Assembly (NCBI GenBank): GCA_021292165.1
Contig: CM037883.1
Span: forward strand, 10,555,434 to 10,619,433
DNA length: 64,000 nt
Reading direction: 5' to 3'
Origin: Shinisaurus crocodilurus
Taxonomy: Eukaryota > Chordata > Lepidosauria > Squamata > Shinisauridae
Shown: in pieces, positions 9,561 to 18,459 of the stretch
Layout: every line of letters begins with the position of its first letter
How positions within the stretch are numbered: the first letter of the stretch is position 1
Translations under genes and position numbers: made by a program
Notes under the pieces: model-generated
The model's database searches: none
What the model saw: the letters and a program-made list of their open reading frames with translations, nothing else
What the model was told of the DNA's origin: nothing

Positions 9561-9828
9561 ATCTTGTATCAGGTACATATACAAAAGTGTCTATATTAGG
9601 GAAATATGTATATAAAGTGTGTATGTTAGGGAAAGCTGCATATGAAAATAAAGGCAAACTTTGTTCATTTGAAAAAAGTATAGAATGATGCACAAATTGG
9701 ATGGAATGGACTTATAATTGAATACATGATTGAATATATGCAAATATAGCCTGATTCATTACCTCTACTTAATACCCACTTGATTCATGGCTATGAACCA
9801 ATGAGGTACGCTCTCACTTTCAGCATAC

Positions 9829-9942
9829 CTAATTCACAGTTCTTTCCTTCATAACCAGCTGGACAGCAACATGCGTAGTCACCAATTTTATCTTGACACT
9901 TGCCTCCATTCATACAGGGATTTGGTATACAGTTGTTTCTAT
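9829..9942 (-). CDS. F9: F9 exon 4: first EGF-like domain
   Basis: The exon is 114 nt, as in human F9, between acceptor TTTTCAAG and donor GTATGC. It reads DRNNCIPNPCMNGGKC, then QDKIGDYACCCPAGYEGKNC and EL. The normal six-cysteine pattern is present plus a seventh cysteine where F9 usually has a tryptophan (YACCCP instead of a C-W-C arrangement). The calcium-binding start, usually DGDQ, is DRNN. An unpaired cysteine and a changed calcium site suggest relaxed constraint. A second copy of this exon is at 13700-13821. Confidence 0.88.
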
Positions 9943-10304
9943 CTTGAAAAGGAAGGATTGAATTGTAATGGTAACTAGGAATATCCAGGAGTGATATTGT
10001 TATTTCTACCATGGGTTTGTATCCAGATTTAGTCATACTTAGAGTAGGCCCATAGAAATCAATAGGATTTAAGTTAATCGTGGCAAACATAATTCCCATG
10101 GATTTCAATGGGACTACTCTAAGGGTTGTTGTAAGATTTACTGAACCTGGGTTTGCACTGGAATGAGGTGGTTGAATGGCCTGTAGCACTTAAGAATATA
10201 GGTGAGAGATACCAACCAACCAACCAACCAACAAAAGGCTCCACAAATAGAAAACGAGAACATCAGCATTATGTATAGAGTCATTAAAAAAAAAATATAC
10301 TTAC

Positions 10305-10329
10305 CACGATATTGTATCCAAAATCTCCG
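10305..10329 (-). CDS. F9: F9 exon 3: 25-nt hydrophobic stack exon
   Basis: This 25-nt micro-exon is bounded by acceptor TTTCTAG and donor GTAAGT. In the frame entering from exon 2 it encodes RRFWIQYR plus one base. The FW pair matches the aromatic stack that joins Gla and EGF1 domains in factor IX. The length is exactly that of the mammalian exon. Confidence 0.85.
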
Positions 10330-10989
10330 CTAGAAAGAAAATAGTAAAATTAAATTCAAACGTAAATGCAAGTAGAGAAGTGATTTATACGTATATACAC
10401 CATTCATGTGACCTTTGTATGGAGATCAGACAGTGCTTATTCAATGCCTTTATCCCATAGCTCATCATTTACATGTCTAGTCTGAAATCATCAGGGCAGT
10501 ATGCTCACAGGAAAAGCCCCTAGAATGTTATATTATCCAGCTTTTGCTTCCATTGAAAAATAAGTAAAGGTTCTAGTCCTTATTGCTTGAAAGCATGAGG
10601 AGTTATGCCTTCTGAAATTGTAGAAGCCCAAAGGTCTGGTAAGTAAGATTTCCAGTGGCTTTAGCACCCCCAGGAACTCTTTGCCACTGCCCAATGTCCA
10701 GCAAAACAAGAATTAAGCAAACAGTAAAAATGGCCTGACACATTATGCAAAATGAGAACTATCACACAGGTAAGCTTTTCTTGGTGCTGAATTTGGATTA
10801 GCTTGGCACAGAATCACATAGTGTGTGTGTCTTTTAAAGCCCTGGGAATAAGTCACATTATGTTTAATGGGATTTACTTAGGGTTGGAAACCCTAGTCCC
10901 ATTTGGTAAAGGACACTAAGAGTTCTTTCCCTGCCGATTCAGGAAATCAACCAACAGCAGAGTTTGAGATCTCACGTGCCAGTAATCAC
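10330..10989 (-). other. F9 intron 2, no clear repeat
   Basis: About 660 nt of AT-rich, apparently single-copy intron. Part of it (about 10840-10895) resembles short reptilian dispersed repeats (TGGGATTTACTTAGGGTTGG). No coding similarity is seen. Confidence 0.5.
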
Positions 10990-11153
10990 CGTTTTATCAT
11001 CATCTTCAAAGACTTCTCTTGCTTCCTCATAATCACATATTTCTTCTATGCACTCGCGTTCAAGGTTTCCTTGAAGCACTTCTTCCAGTAATCCAGTATT
11101 TTCCCTTCTATATCGGTGCAAAACAGTGCTCGCCTTATCCTGATCAATAAAAA
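10990..11153 (-). CDS. F9: F9 exon 2: propeptide and Gla domain
   Basis: The exon is 164 nt, the mammalian length, between acceptor TTGGAAG and donor GTGATT. The donor is weaker than consensus. It encodes the propeptide [17 protein letters not shown], ending in a furin-type RYRR site. The Gla domain carries Glu at mature positions 7, 8, 15, 17, 20, 21, 26, 27, 30 and 33, with the Cys18-Cys23 pair (ERECIEEIC) and the EEAREVFE signature. Glutamates recognised by gamma-carboxylase bind calcium and anchor the protein to phosphatidylserine membranes. The domain looks able to function even though the protease does not. Confidence 0.92.
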
Positions 11154-11289
11154 CTTCCAACATGAAAAGAAATCAGAGGTTATCATCAAGAAGAATGCAC
11201 TCCGTACAAAAATACGCCAACAAACAAATAGCCTTCAAACACTCCAATTCTGCTTGAGGGAAAGGCTATCAATCCTGTTGCTGCCTTCA

Positions 11290-11490
11290 TCAATGAAGGT
11301 CGCAGCACCTTAAAGACTCCCAAATTTACACTGGAATAAGCTTTCGTGTACTGTAGCCCAATTCATCAGATGCATGGAGTGTTTTGGAGAGTTTCAGGTT
11401 TACATAAGGTATATGAACCTGAAACTCTCCATAATAGTCCATGCATCTGATGAGGTGGGCTGTCGTCCACAAACCAAAAGCTTATGGCAG
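11290..11490. mobile_element. Foldback repeat in F9 intron 1
   Basis: Inverted arms (ATCAGATGCATGGAGTG and CATGCATCTGATG; GAGAGTTTCAGGTT and AACCTGAAACTCTC) surround a short loop near 11410. Outer parts read GCACCTTAAAGACTC and AATAAGCTTTCGTGTACT, words shared with 3130-3340 and 58200-58300. It is probably a MITE. Confidence 0.6.
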
Positions 11491-11696
11491 AAATTTTTTT
11501 CCTGATGATTAACAGGGTCAGAGCATGTCTGGCAAGGGAATATGTATCCCTTTCCTCCCCTGCTGTGGTCCTGAGGAAAACACCTCTTCGAAAACTGTCA
11601 TTTGCTATTTGCATTTCTATTTTTAAAAAAACCCTGTATGTTCAATGCAAAGATACATTTAATGTCACGTCTAGTTTGACCCCATGTTTCAGCAGG

Positions 11697-11947
11697 AATA
11701 TTTATTTATTTATTATTTATTATATTTATATCCCACCTTTTTTTCCTGCAAGGAACCCAAGGTGGCTTACATAATCCTCCTCCTCCTCTCCATTTTATCC
11801 TCACAACAACCCTGTGAGGTAGGTTAGGCTGAGAGTCAGTGACTGGCCCAAAGTCAGCCAGTGAGTTTCATGGACAAGCGGGGACTAGAACCCGGATCTC
11901 CTGAGTCCCAGTCCAACACTCTAACCACTACGCCACGATGGCTCTCA
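11697..11947 (-). repeat. Full-length CORE-SINE (MIR-like)
   Basis: Read on the minus strand it has a tRNA-like head with a B box (GGTTCTAGTCC), the core GACTTTGGGCCAGTCACTGA and CCTCACAGGGTTGTTGTGAG, and an L2-like tail ending GGTGGGATATAAATATAATA plus TAAA repeats. Other copies: 13883, 33377, 43041, 45317, 50250 and partial ones. It lies in F9 intron 1. Confidence 0.85.
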
Positions 11948-12296
11948 AGTTAGCTGTTCACTGTTTTCTTCTTCCTTCTGTATGTCGCAAGTGGTTGAAT
12001 TCAAGTCCACCCTCTATGCTACCGGACATGAAGATCATACAGCTTGGATGAAAAATATCAGTTCTTTATGGCTACAATTGTGACCTATACACACTGACCC
12101 TGGGAGCAAGTCCTGTAAAGCATAGGGGAACGTACTTCATAGTAAATATATGTAGGATTTCTTCTAGCACCCATGTTTTCTTTAGAAACTAGCAGTCAAA
12201 CATTTCATGTTAGTTGTAAATCAGATGACAGAACCCCGTTCTTATCTCAAGTCAGAAGAAACACAACTGACTTGTTCAGTTTTAAAATGAACTTAC

Positions 12297-12363
12297 CTGC
12301 ACATTCGGTGTGGAGGAGACATCCCAGCAGACAAACAGCAAGCACGAAGAAGCGGTTTGCCAT
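12297..12363 (-). CDS. F9: F9 exon 1: start codon and signal peptide
   Basis: ATG is at 12363-12361 and the donor GTAAGT at 12296-12291, giving 67 coding nt in phase 1. It encodes MANRFFVLAVCLLGCLLHTE and CA, a basic start, hydrophobic core and small residues. CLLGCLLHTECA aligns with the human F9 signal segment. Human F9 has two further in-frame ATGs upstream; here the stretch corresponding to the first has no ATG, so translation would start at the equivalent of the third. Upstream ORF codons in the same frame are 5' untranslated. Confidence 0.9.
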
Positions 12364-12450
12364 CTTAAAACAGTGCAACTGCTTTGCTAATGAAACATGA
12401 ACTTGGAGCCTCTGGATCAATTGTTCCAAAGAGCAAGTCCATATTTGTTT
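12364..12450 (-). promoter_or_regulatory. F9 5' untranslated region and proximal promoter candidate
   Basis: Immediately upstream of the ATG the minus strand reads CATTAGCAAAGCAGTTGC, similar to the leader just before the human F9 start. Further up, GGACTTGCTCTTTGGAAC resembles a nuclear-receptor (HNF4-type) half-site pair, which would suit liver expression. There is no clear TATA box. The assignment rests on position and short motifs only. Confidence 0.4.
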
Positions 12451-12619
12451 TGTTTTGGGCTCAACTCAGGTCATCTTTCAATTGAGGGTCTCTGATTGGC
12501 CAGGTCTGGACACCAACATTCAGTCTAATCAACCTTTCAGGGCAGTTGAGACCATGGCCATGTTTGCCCATAACAACCAGAAAAGCAACCTCAGAGAAGT
12601 GGGGTTTCTGGTTGGCTAT

Positions 12620-13125
12620 CATAAGGACATAAGAAGAGCCCTGCTGGATCAGACCAAGGGTCCATGTAGTCCAGCATTCTGTTCACACAGTGGCCAACCA
12701 GCTGCTCATGGGATCCCACAAGCAGGACAGGAGTGCAACAGCACCCTCCCACCCATGTTCCCCAGCAACTGGTGTACCTAGGCAGACTGCCTCTGATACT
12801 GGAGGTAGCATATAGCCATCAATAGCCTTCTCCTCCATGAATTTGTCCAATCCCCTTTTAAAGCCCTTCAAATTGGTGGCCATCACTACATCTTGCGGAA
12901 GTGAATTCCATAGTTTGACTATGTACTGTGTGAGGAAGGACTTCCTTTTATCTGTCCTGAATCTCCCACCAATCAGCTTCATGGGATGACCCTGTTGGGT
13001 TCTAGTATTATGAGAGAGGGAGAGAAATGTCTCCATGTCTACTTTCTCCACACCATGCATAATTTTGTACACCTCTATCATGTCTCCCCTCACTTGCCTT
13101 TTTTTCTATCTCAGCTGCTGTCACC
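12620..13125 (-). repeat. CR1-like LINE 3' segment upstream of F9
   Basis: The minus strand encodes MRGDMIEVYKIMHGVEKV and IVKLWNSLPQDVVMATNLKG, the C-terminal part of a CR1-type reverse transcriptase. It is open for 136 codons, so fairly young. The 3' end at 12620 carries the ATAAGAAGAGCCCTGCTGG terminal motif. A second, more decayed copy in the same orientation follows at 13160-13450. Confidence 0.85.
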
Positions 13126-13159
13126 TTTCCTCGTAGGGGAGTTGCTCCAGCCCCTGGAT

Positions 13160-13450
13160 CATTTTACCCACAAGCAGGACATGAGTGCAATAGCACCCTC
13201 CCGCCCATGTTCCCCAGCAACTGGTGTACATAGGCAGACTGCCTCTGGTCCTGGAGGTAGCACAGAGCCAATCAGGACTAGCGGCCATTGATAGCCTGCC
13301 TTCTCCTCCTCCATGAATGTGCCCAATCCCCTTTTAAAGCTGCCACTACATCTTGTGGAAGTGAATTCCACAGTTTAACTCTGGCTGTGTGAAAAAGTCC
13401 TTCCCTTTATCTGTCCTGAATCTCCCACCAATCAGCTTCATGGGATGATG
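13160..13450 (-). repeat. Second CR1-like 3' segment
   Basis: It shares ACAAGCAGGACATGAGTGCA, TTCCCCAGCAACTGGTGTAC and CACCAATCAGCTTCATGGGA with the preceding copy but is missing its 3' terminus and has a short internal deletion. Confidence 0.75.
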
Positions 13451-13550
13451 ACCCCATTGGCCTCCTCCAAACTCCTTCTCTCCCCCTCTGAAGTACCCTT
13501 GCTAGATGGGCAAAGCTTTGTGCATTAAAAAAAAATTTATTTATTTTTTT

Positions 13551-13876
13551 GAGAATGATGCACAGATTGGATGGAACAGGCTTATAATTGAATACATAAT
13601 TAAATACATGCAAATATAGCCTGAATCGTGCATCCCTGCTTAATACCCACTTGACTCATGGCTACAGACCAATGAGGTACCCACTCACTTTTAACACACC
13701 AAATTCACCGTTCTTTCCTTCATAACCAGCTGGAAGGGGTGGGGTAGGGAAACGTAGTCACCAATTTTATCTTGACACTTGCCTCCATTCAAAAAGGGAT
13801 TTGATATGCATTGGCTTCCATCTTGAAAAGGAAGACTGAATTGTAGTTGTAAGTAGGAATACCCATGAGTGATATA
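13551..13876 (-). repeat. Duplicated F9 segment around EGF1 exon
   Basis: The block matches F9 intron/exon 4 sequence at 9676-10003 on both sides of the exon, for example GAATGATGCACA, ATACATGCAAATATAGCCTG and TACAGACCAATGAGGTAC versus ATGAACCAATGAGGTAC. The match ends where a CORE-SINE begins at 13883. It is a genomic duplication, not a processed copy, because intron sequence is included. Confidence 0.85.
13700..13821 (-). pseudogene. Orphan second copy of F9 EGF1 exon
   Basis: After acceptor TTTTCAAG the exon reads DGSQCISNPFLNGGKCQDKI and GDY, then shifts frame: 20 nt of CCCTACCCCACCCC-type sequence replace the 12 nt that encode ACCC in the functional-order exon. PAGYEGKN follows in another frame. 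The exon is 122 nt against 114. One EGF cysteine is Phe (NPF), but the start DGSQ keeps the calcium-site Gly missing in the in-gene exon (DRNN). It lies about 1.3 kb upstream of exon 1, on the same strand. It is a remnant of another F9 copy or of a local duplication. Confidence 0.85.
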
Positions 13877-13882
13877 CCCATG

Positions 13883-14128
13883 AGCCAGTGTGGCGTGGTG
13901 GTGAGAGTGTTGGACTGGCACTCGGGAGATCCGGGTTCTAGTCCCCGCTCGGCCATGAAGCTCACTGGGTGACTTTGGGCCAGTCACTGACTCTCAGCCT
14001 AACCTACCTCACAGGGTTGTTGTGAGGATAAAATGGAGGAGTGGAGGAGGACGATTTTGTAAGCCGCCTAGGGTTCCTTGCAGGAAAAAAGGCGGGGTAT
14101 AAATATAATAAATAAATAAAATAAATAT
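13883..14128 (+). repeat. Full-length CORE-SINE, plus strand
   Basis: Head GAGCCAGTGTGGCGTGGTGG with polymerase III B box GGTTCTAGTCC, core GACTTTGGGCCAGTCACTGA, tail GGCGGGGTATAAATATAATA plus AAATAAATAA. It is the best-preserved copy in the window. Confidence 0.88.
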
Positions 14129-14349
14129 TTCCCCTTTGCTCCTCCCTTCAAGTGAGCTGGTAAAACTAACCAGGAAGTGATAGCTTGTCATGATCTCCAA
14201 ACCTGGGATCCTGTTTTTTTTGCTCCCAAACAAGCCAGAATTTGTAAGCCAACAACATTGCTGTCTTACAACGCTGATTTGTTTGGGAAAAACAAACATG
14301 GATCCTGGGTTTAGATGTCACAGTAAGCTATCATTTCCTAGTTAGTCTA

Positions 14350-14615
14350 ACCCACCCTGATCCTGGAGGCAGCATAGCTATCAGGACTAGCAACCATTGT
14401 TAGCTTTACCCTCCATTAATTTGTTGAATCACCTTCTAGAGCCATCTAAATTGGTGGTCATCACTACATCTTGTGGTTGAGAATTCCATAGTTTAACTAT
14501 GTGCCATATGAAGAAGTACTTCCTTGTGTGGGTCCAGAATCTTCCATTATTGAGCTCCATTGGATGACTTCACTAAGTTCTAGTTTTATGAGAGGAGAAG
14601 AAGTTTACACTCTTA
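14350..14615 (-). repeat. Degraded CR1-like 3' segment
   Basis: It holds GGTGGTCATCACTACATCTT and GAATTCCATAGTTTAACTAT and ATGAGAGGAGAAG, a diverged copy of the CR1-like family. Confidence 0.65.
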
Positions 14616-14619
14616 AAAA

Positions 14620-15220
14620 AATGTAATAGTAACTTGGTAAAATGTGGTGCATTTTTCTGGGAGCAGATTATTTTACATTGTACATTTCACCCAATTTTTT
14701 ATTTTAAAATATTTGGAATTGCTAGAGATTTGTATGCAGCACAGAATCAGACAGGTTTTCATGCTATCAAGTCATCAGTGACTTCTGGATGAATGAATTA
14801 TAGCAACACTAATTAATCATGATAGAAACTGAAGACAAAATACCAGGGAAGACATAATAATGCTCATTCATTTCCTGTGTGTGTCAATATGCAAATATGA
14901 GATAACAATGGTTGGATTTCAAAAAGATAAAAGCGATAACCGCAGCATCTTTTTCTAACAAACCATCTTTCAAGAAACCTTTGCAATAATGGGAACAAGC
15001 ACATTAATTTTCTTTTTCTGCTGTTTGTTGTAGCATCTAATAATGCAAAACAGATTAGCTATTTTTTTCTGCATTCTTTTTGTTGTTTTTGTTCTTGCAA
15101 ACTCAGCCTTCAGTTCTGGGATTTGTATTTCAAAATGAGAAGGAAAGTGTCATTGACCCAACAGATGGCAGTCCAGCAACCCTGACCTGGCTTAATTTGC
15201 ATTTGTTTGCACTGATATTG
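14620..15220. other. Low-repeat AT-rich stretch upstream of F9
   Basis: About 600 nt without any repeat family recognised elsewhere in the window and with no long open frame. It includes ATTAATCATGATAG, TATGCAAATATG (octamer-like) and GATAAAAGCGATAAC. It could be ordinary unique DNA or a regulatory region for F9; the sequence alone does not tell. Confidence 0.4.
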
Positions 15221-15224
15221 TCAA

Positions 15225-15247
15225 AGTGTGTGTGTGTGTGTGTGTGT
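15225..15247. repeat. (TG)n microsatellite
   Basis: Short uninterrupted TG repeat of about 11 units. Confidence 0.9.
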
Positions 15248-15785
15248 AATTAAGCTATCAGATTCAAAATGGGCCTGCACAGCACAGAAGGTGATCCACC
15301 AAGTCAAACAAGTGACTACCAGCCACTTATGGTGACCTGCCAGGCTCCTGGTAAGCCTTCTGTCTGGTGTGCGTGTGCCTGTTTCTGTAACCCTTTTTGC
15401 TTTTCAGCTATGGAGTTTCCACAACAACTGGTTTCCCAGCAACTGGGAAGGGAAGTATGCTGTCTCTTCTAGGGTGGCCACTTTTGGATTGCCAAAAAAG
15501 AGGACATGCATCACCAAAAAAGGATGTATACACCGCCACAAAAGAGGACACCAATTTGTGTAAACTTTGCATATGGTAATTGATATGGATATACACTAAT
15601 TTGGAAATAGTTATTATAATTTAAATAGAAATACAATAAATTTCACCGTTATGTGGAAGTGGACCCATAGGCAAGGGGCCTGGTGGGGCCTGGCCCCTCC
15701 TAATATTTTTTTGCCTCCCTAATTTCTTTTACAAACAGATAATTAAATTTATTATGGAAATTTTAGAAAACCAACACGAAACCCT

Positions 15786-16342
15786 ATGTTTTTCTTCTTA
15801 AAGGTGCAGGTGCTATTATTTTGGGGCGGTGGCATGGTGGAATATGCCCACAGATTCCTAATAGCACACGCAATTGACACTATACCCAAGACAAAGGAAT
15901 ATTTTGTCTTATGCGAACAGTTGTACATACTTTTGAAGATGGGGTGTGTTGCTCATATTTATAAAGGTGGTTCTTTAAATCAGCTGTTGGTTCAATGATG
16001 GACTGGACACTTGGATTCAGGTACAGTTATACATTCAGATGAAGAATCTATTCTTTCCACATTCAGAGTAATCAGTGTATCTTCCCTGTGTGAACATTTT
16101 TCTCACCTAAAAACTGAGCTATCGGATTGCTTAATCAGATCAGTAGTCTTTCTTTCCCCTTTCTTCCTGAAATTATGCTAAAAGTACTGGGATATCTTAA
16201 ACCTGTAACATCACTGCTGCAGCAGAAGAATCTGGATATCAAGGCAGCATTGAAACATATTGACTGTGTTGGGAGGCAGTTGCAAGAAATGCAAAATGAT
16301 ACTGTTTTCAACACTTTTGAAGCAGCCAAGAAAAACATGTGA
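15786..16342 (+). pseudogene. Broken hAT transposase remnant
   Basis: Two short frames (15786-15998, starting within MFFFLKVQVLLFWGG; 16127-16342, containing NLDIKAALKHIDCVGRQLQE) lie in one orientation inside an element with hAT-type ends and target duplication. The helical, Leu-rich pattern and the LQQKNLDI segment resemble ZMYM1-like hAT transposases. Stops separate the pieces, so no active enzyme. Identity is moderate confidence because the catalytic residues cannot be located. Confidence 0.45.
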
Positions 16343-16499
16343 ATCTGCTGACCACACGAAGCAGCACCAAAATGTCTTCATAAGCTCCCTTGGACTTCAG
16401 GTAAGCTGATTTCAATAAACTCAGAGCACTGGTAAGTAGGATTACATGGCAGGAAAACCCAACAGGAAGAGGAGTTCAAGAGGTGGTAGTGGGGGCGGG

Positions 16500-17394
16500 G
16501 GAATACTTATCAAATTTGTGGATGACACAAAATTGGGTAGGAATAGGATAGCTAATACCTTAGAAGACAGAACCAAAATGCACAATGATCTTGATAGGTT
16601 AGAAGACTGGGGAGAAAAATAACAGAATGAAATTTAACAGAGAGATGGGCAAAGTTCTTCATTTAGGAAAAAAGTAATCAAATGCACAGGTATAAAATGG
16701 GGGATACCTGGCTCGGCAATAGTATGTGTGAAAAGGGGCTTGGAGTTGTAGTCGATCACAAGTGGAATATGAGTCAGCATTGTGAATCGTGATGTGGCTG
16801 CAAAAAAGGCAAATGCAATTTTAGGTTGCATCAATAGAAGTATAGTTTCAAAATCACGGCAAGTAACAGTTCCACTCTACTCTGTACTGGTCAGACCTCA
16901 TCTCGAATATTGTGTTCAGTTCTGGACACCACACTTTAAAAAGGATTCAGATAAATTGGAACGAGTTCAGAGAAGGGCAGCAAAGATGATCAGGCAAGTA
17001 TAAATTAAGTCCTACAAGGAAAGATTGAAGGAACTGGGTATGTGTTTAGCCTTGGGAAGAGAAGACTGAGGAAGACACAGAAGAAGGCCAGAAGAAGGCC
17101 ACAACCTGTACTCTGTCGTCCAATACTATAGGATGTGAAATAACAGGCTTAAATTATAGGAAAGCAGATTCTGGTTGAACATCAGGAAAAACTTCCTAAT
17201 GGTCGGAGTGGTCAGATCATGGAACCAACCAACTGCCAAGGGAGGGGGTGGCCTCTCCGTCACGGGAGGTATTCAAGCAAAGACTGGGCAGCCATCCGTC
17301 AGGGATGCTTTAAGCTGGATTCCTGCAATGAGAAGGGGCTGGACTCAATGGCCTAAATAGCCCCTTCCAGTTCTGTGATTCTGTGATAAGACTA
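16500..17394 (+). repeat. CR1-like LINE, reverse transcriptase C-terminal part and 3' end
   Basis: The frame 16782-17003 reads [20 protein letters not shown], then [18 protein letters not shown] and [14 protein letters not shown], a CR1 reverse transcriptase hallmark. The 3' end carries GGACTCAATGGCCTAAATAG and CTGTGATTCTGTGAT, the standard CR1 terminus. It is 5' truncated, with stops. Confidence 0.88.
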
Positions 17395-18011
17395 CTCCTG
17401 TTGTAGCTCATTCTTGATAAACCTGTGTGGTTTATTCTTGATATTTTACATTTTTATTAATTGGTGGCAAGAACCATAACAATGGTTGAAGTTGCTTCGT
17501 GAACATTTTTGAATGTACATAAATTGCAGTATGGCTGCAAAAATAAGGGTTAAATAAAAATAGTGCACAATTTTGTCAGCCTGCCGGCCAGATAGACTAC
17601 TCCCCCTACTTCCCCCCCCAAAAAGGCTGGCTATGGGCCTGTGTGGAAGATTGTGTCCAGGTGACCTGTGTGCCAGCTCTGTCTGCTGTCCAGGTGTTGT
17701 GGATGGGTAACTTCAAGGCCCAGCCTTTCCTTTTGATGGTTCTTTACCTTGAAAGCAAAGTTGGACAGGACAGTCCTTCAAATACAGGGCTCCTTCAAAA
17801 TAGAGGACAGTGCTTTGGCAGCCCTTCAAATAGAGGCCTGTCCTCTGTAAAAGAGGACACACGGCCACCCTTGTTGTCTCTTGGATGGCCATGTACCCAT
17901 CCATGCTGTGATTTCTTTTTTCCTACCCATTTTAATGTGGTGAACAGATCATCAATAGAACAAAAAGTAGACATCAGTCATTCAACAACAGTATTCTGGC
18001 AGTTATGTATA

Positions 18012-18261
18012 CAGTAATACCTTGGATTACAAGTAACTTGGTTTGAGAGCGTTTTGCAAGACAAGCAATTTTTTAAATATTTATTTAAATTTTTTTTACT
18101 TGATATACAAGTGTCGTCTTGCAATACAAGTACTGTAGTATGGCTTAAATTAAAAATCTCTGTACAAATTTTTTTGGGGGGATTTCGTTTTGATATAAGA
18201 GTGTTTTGGATTACAAGCAAGTTTCCGGAACGAATTATGCTCTCAATCCAAGGCATGACTG
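18012..18261. mobile_element. Tigger/mariner-like MITE, second copy
   Basis: CAGTAATACCTTGGATTAC at the left, AATCCAAGGCATGACTG at the right, TA on both flanks (18010-18011 and 18262-18263). It is about 90 percent identical by eye to 5407-5638 and slightly longer through an internal A/T-rich insertion. Confidence 0.82.
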
Positions 18262-18459
18262 TATTTATTCATTCATAATTAAATGCACACCTCACATTTT
18301 CCTCTCCAAATGGAGACATTCAAAGTGGCTAAGAAAGGCATACAAAAAAGAAAAAAAAAAAGGAAGTAAAAAAAAAACAGAAAAGAAAAAAAGGAACTCT
18401 GTCAGAGGGTTCCTGGCATGGCAATGTGTCGCATACAACAATATCTAGATTGTTGTTGA

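Larger units (their letters stand above)
861..12363 (-). pseudogene. F9: Coagulation factor IX gene (F9), eight exons, apparently catalytically dead
   Basis: Factor IX is a secreted, vitamin K-dependent zymogen; once cleaved it acts with factor VIIIa on phospholipid to activate factor X. Here all eight exons lie in order on the minus strand, each bounded by AG acceptors and GT donors: signal peptide, propeptide/Gla, FW-containing 25-nt exon, EGF1, EGF2, activation peptide and two protease exons. Exon lengths (67, 164, 25, 114, 129, 200, 115, about 547) and intron phases follow the mammalian F9 pattern as I know it, and the exon 1 segment CLLGCLLHTECA closely resembles the F9 signal peptide. 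Two features argue against function: the activation motif in exon 6 is lost, and exon 8 carries two frameshifts. Exons 1-7 have no stop, so the spliced frame gives a 410-residue product ending at about 989. It could be a recent pseudogene, a secreted pseudo-enzyme, or a gene with assembly errors in exon 8; the exon 6 change makes errors alone unlikely. Confidence 0.88.
15660..17641 (+). mobile_element. hAT element inserted in the outer element, exact 8-bp TSD
   Basis: It begins TGGACCCATAGGCAAGGGGC and ends GGCTGGCTATGGGCCTG, imperfect inverted repeats of type CAGGCCCATAG. Both sides carry TGTGGAAG (15652-15659 and 17642-17649). At about 15840-16340 the plus strand has broken frames, including LKPVTSLLQQKNLDIKAAL, which resembles the C-terminal half of hAT/ZMYM-like transposases. 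A CR1 LINE was later inserted inside it. Confidence 0.75.
15469..17873. mobile_element. Outer DNA element (AGGGTGGCCA ends) carrying nested insertions
   Basis: The left end CTAGGGTGGCCACTTTTGG and right end GAGGACACACGGCCACCCTTG are inverted repeats; internal direct words AAAAAGAGGAC and CTTCAAATAGAGG are family hallmarks. Flanks CTGTCTCT and TTGTCTCT (within one base of the ends) resemble an 8-bp target duplication. Its body is split at 15659/17642 by a second element. Other copies: about 32686-33801 and 62060-62906, both also interrupted. Confidence 0.75.

Noticed and set aside
861..12363. Factor X, factor VII, protein C or a venom prothrombin activator instead of factor IX
   Set aside because: The 25-nt FW exon and Gla-EGF layout are shared by all, but the signal peptide CLLGCLLHTECA, VPFPCGR linker, long exon 6 activation segment and [11 protein letters not shown] fit factor IX best. 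Factor X has a different activation peptide and light-chain end.
12620..13093. 136-codon minus-strand frame as host gene
   Set aside because: Clear CR1-type reverse transcriptase C-terminus repeated many times in the window.
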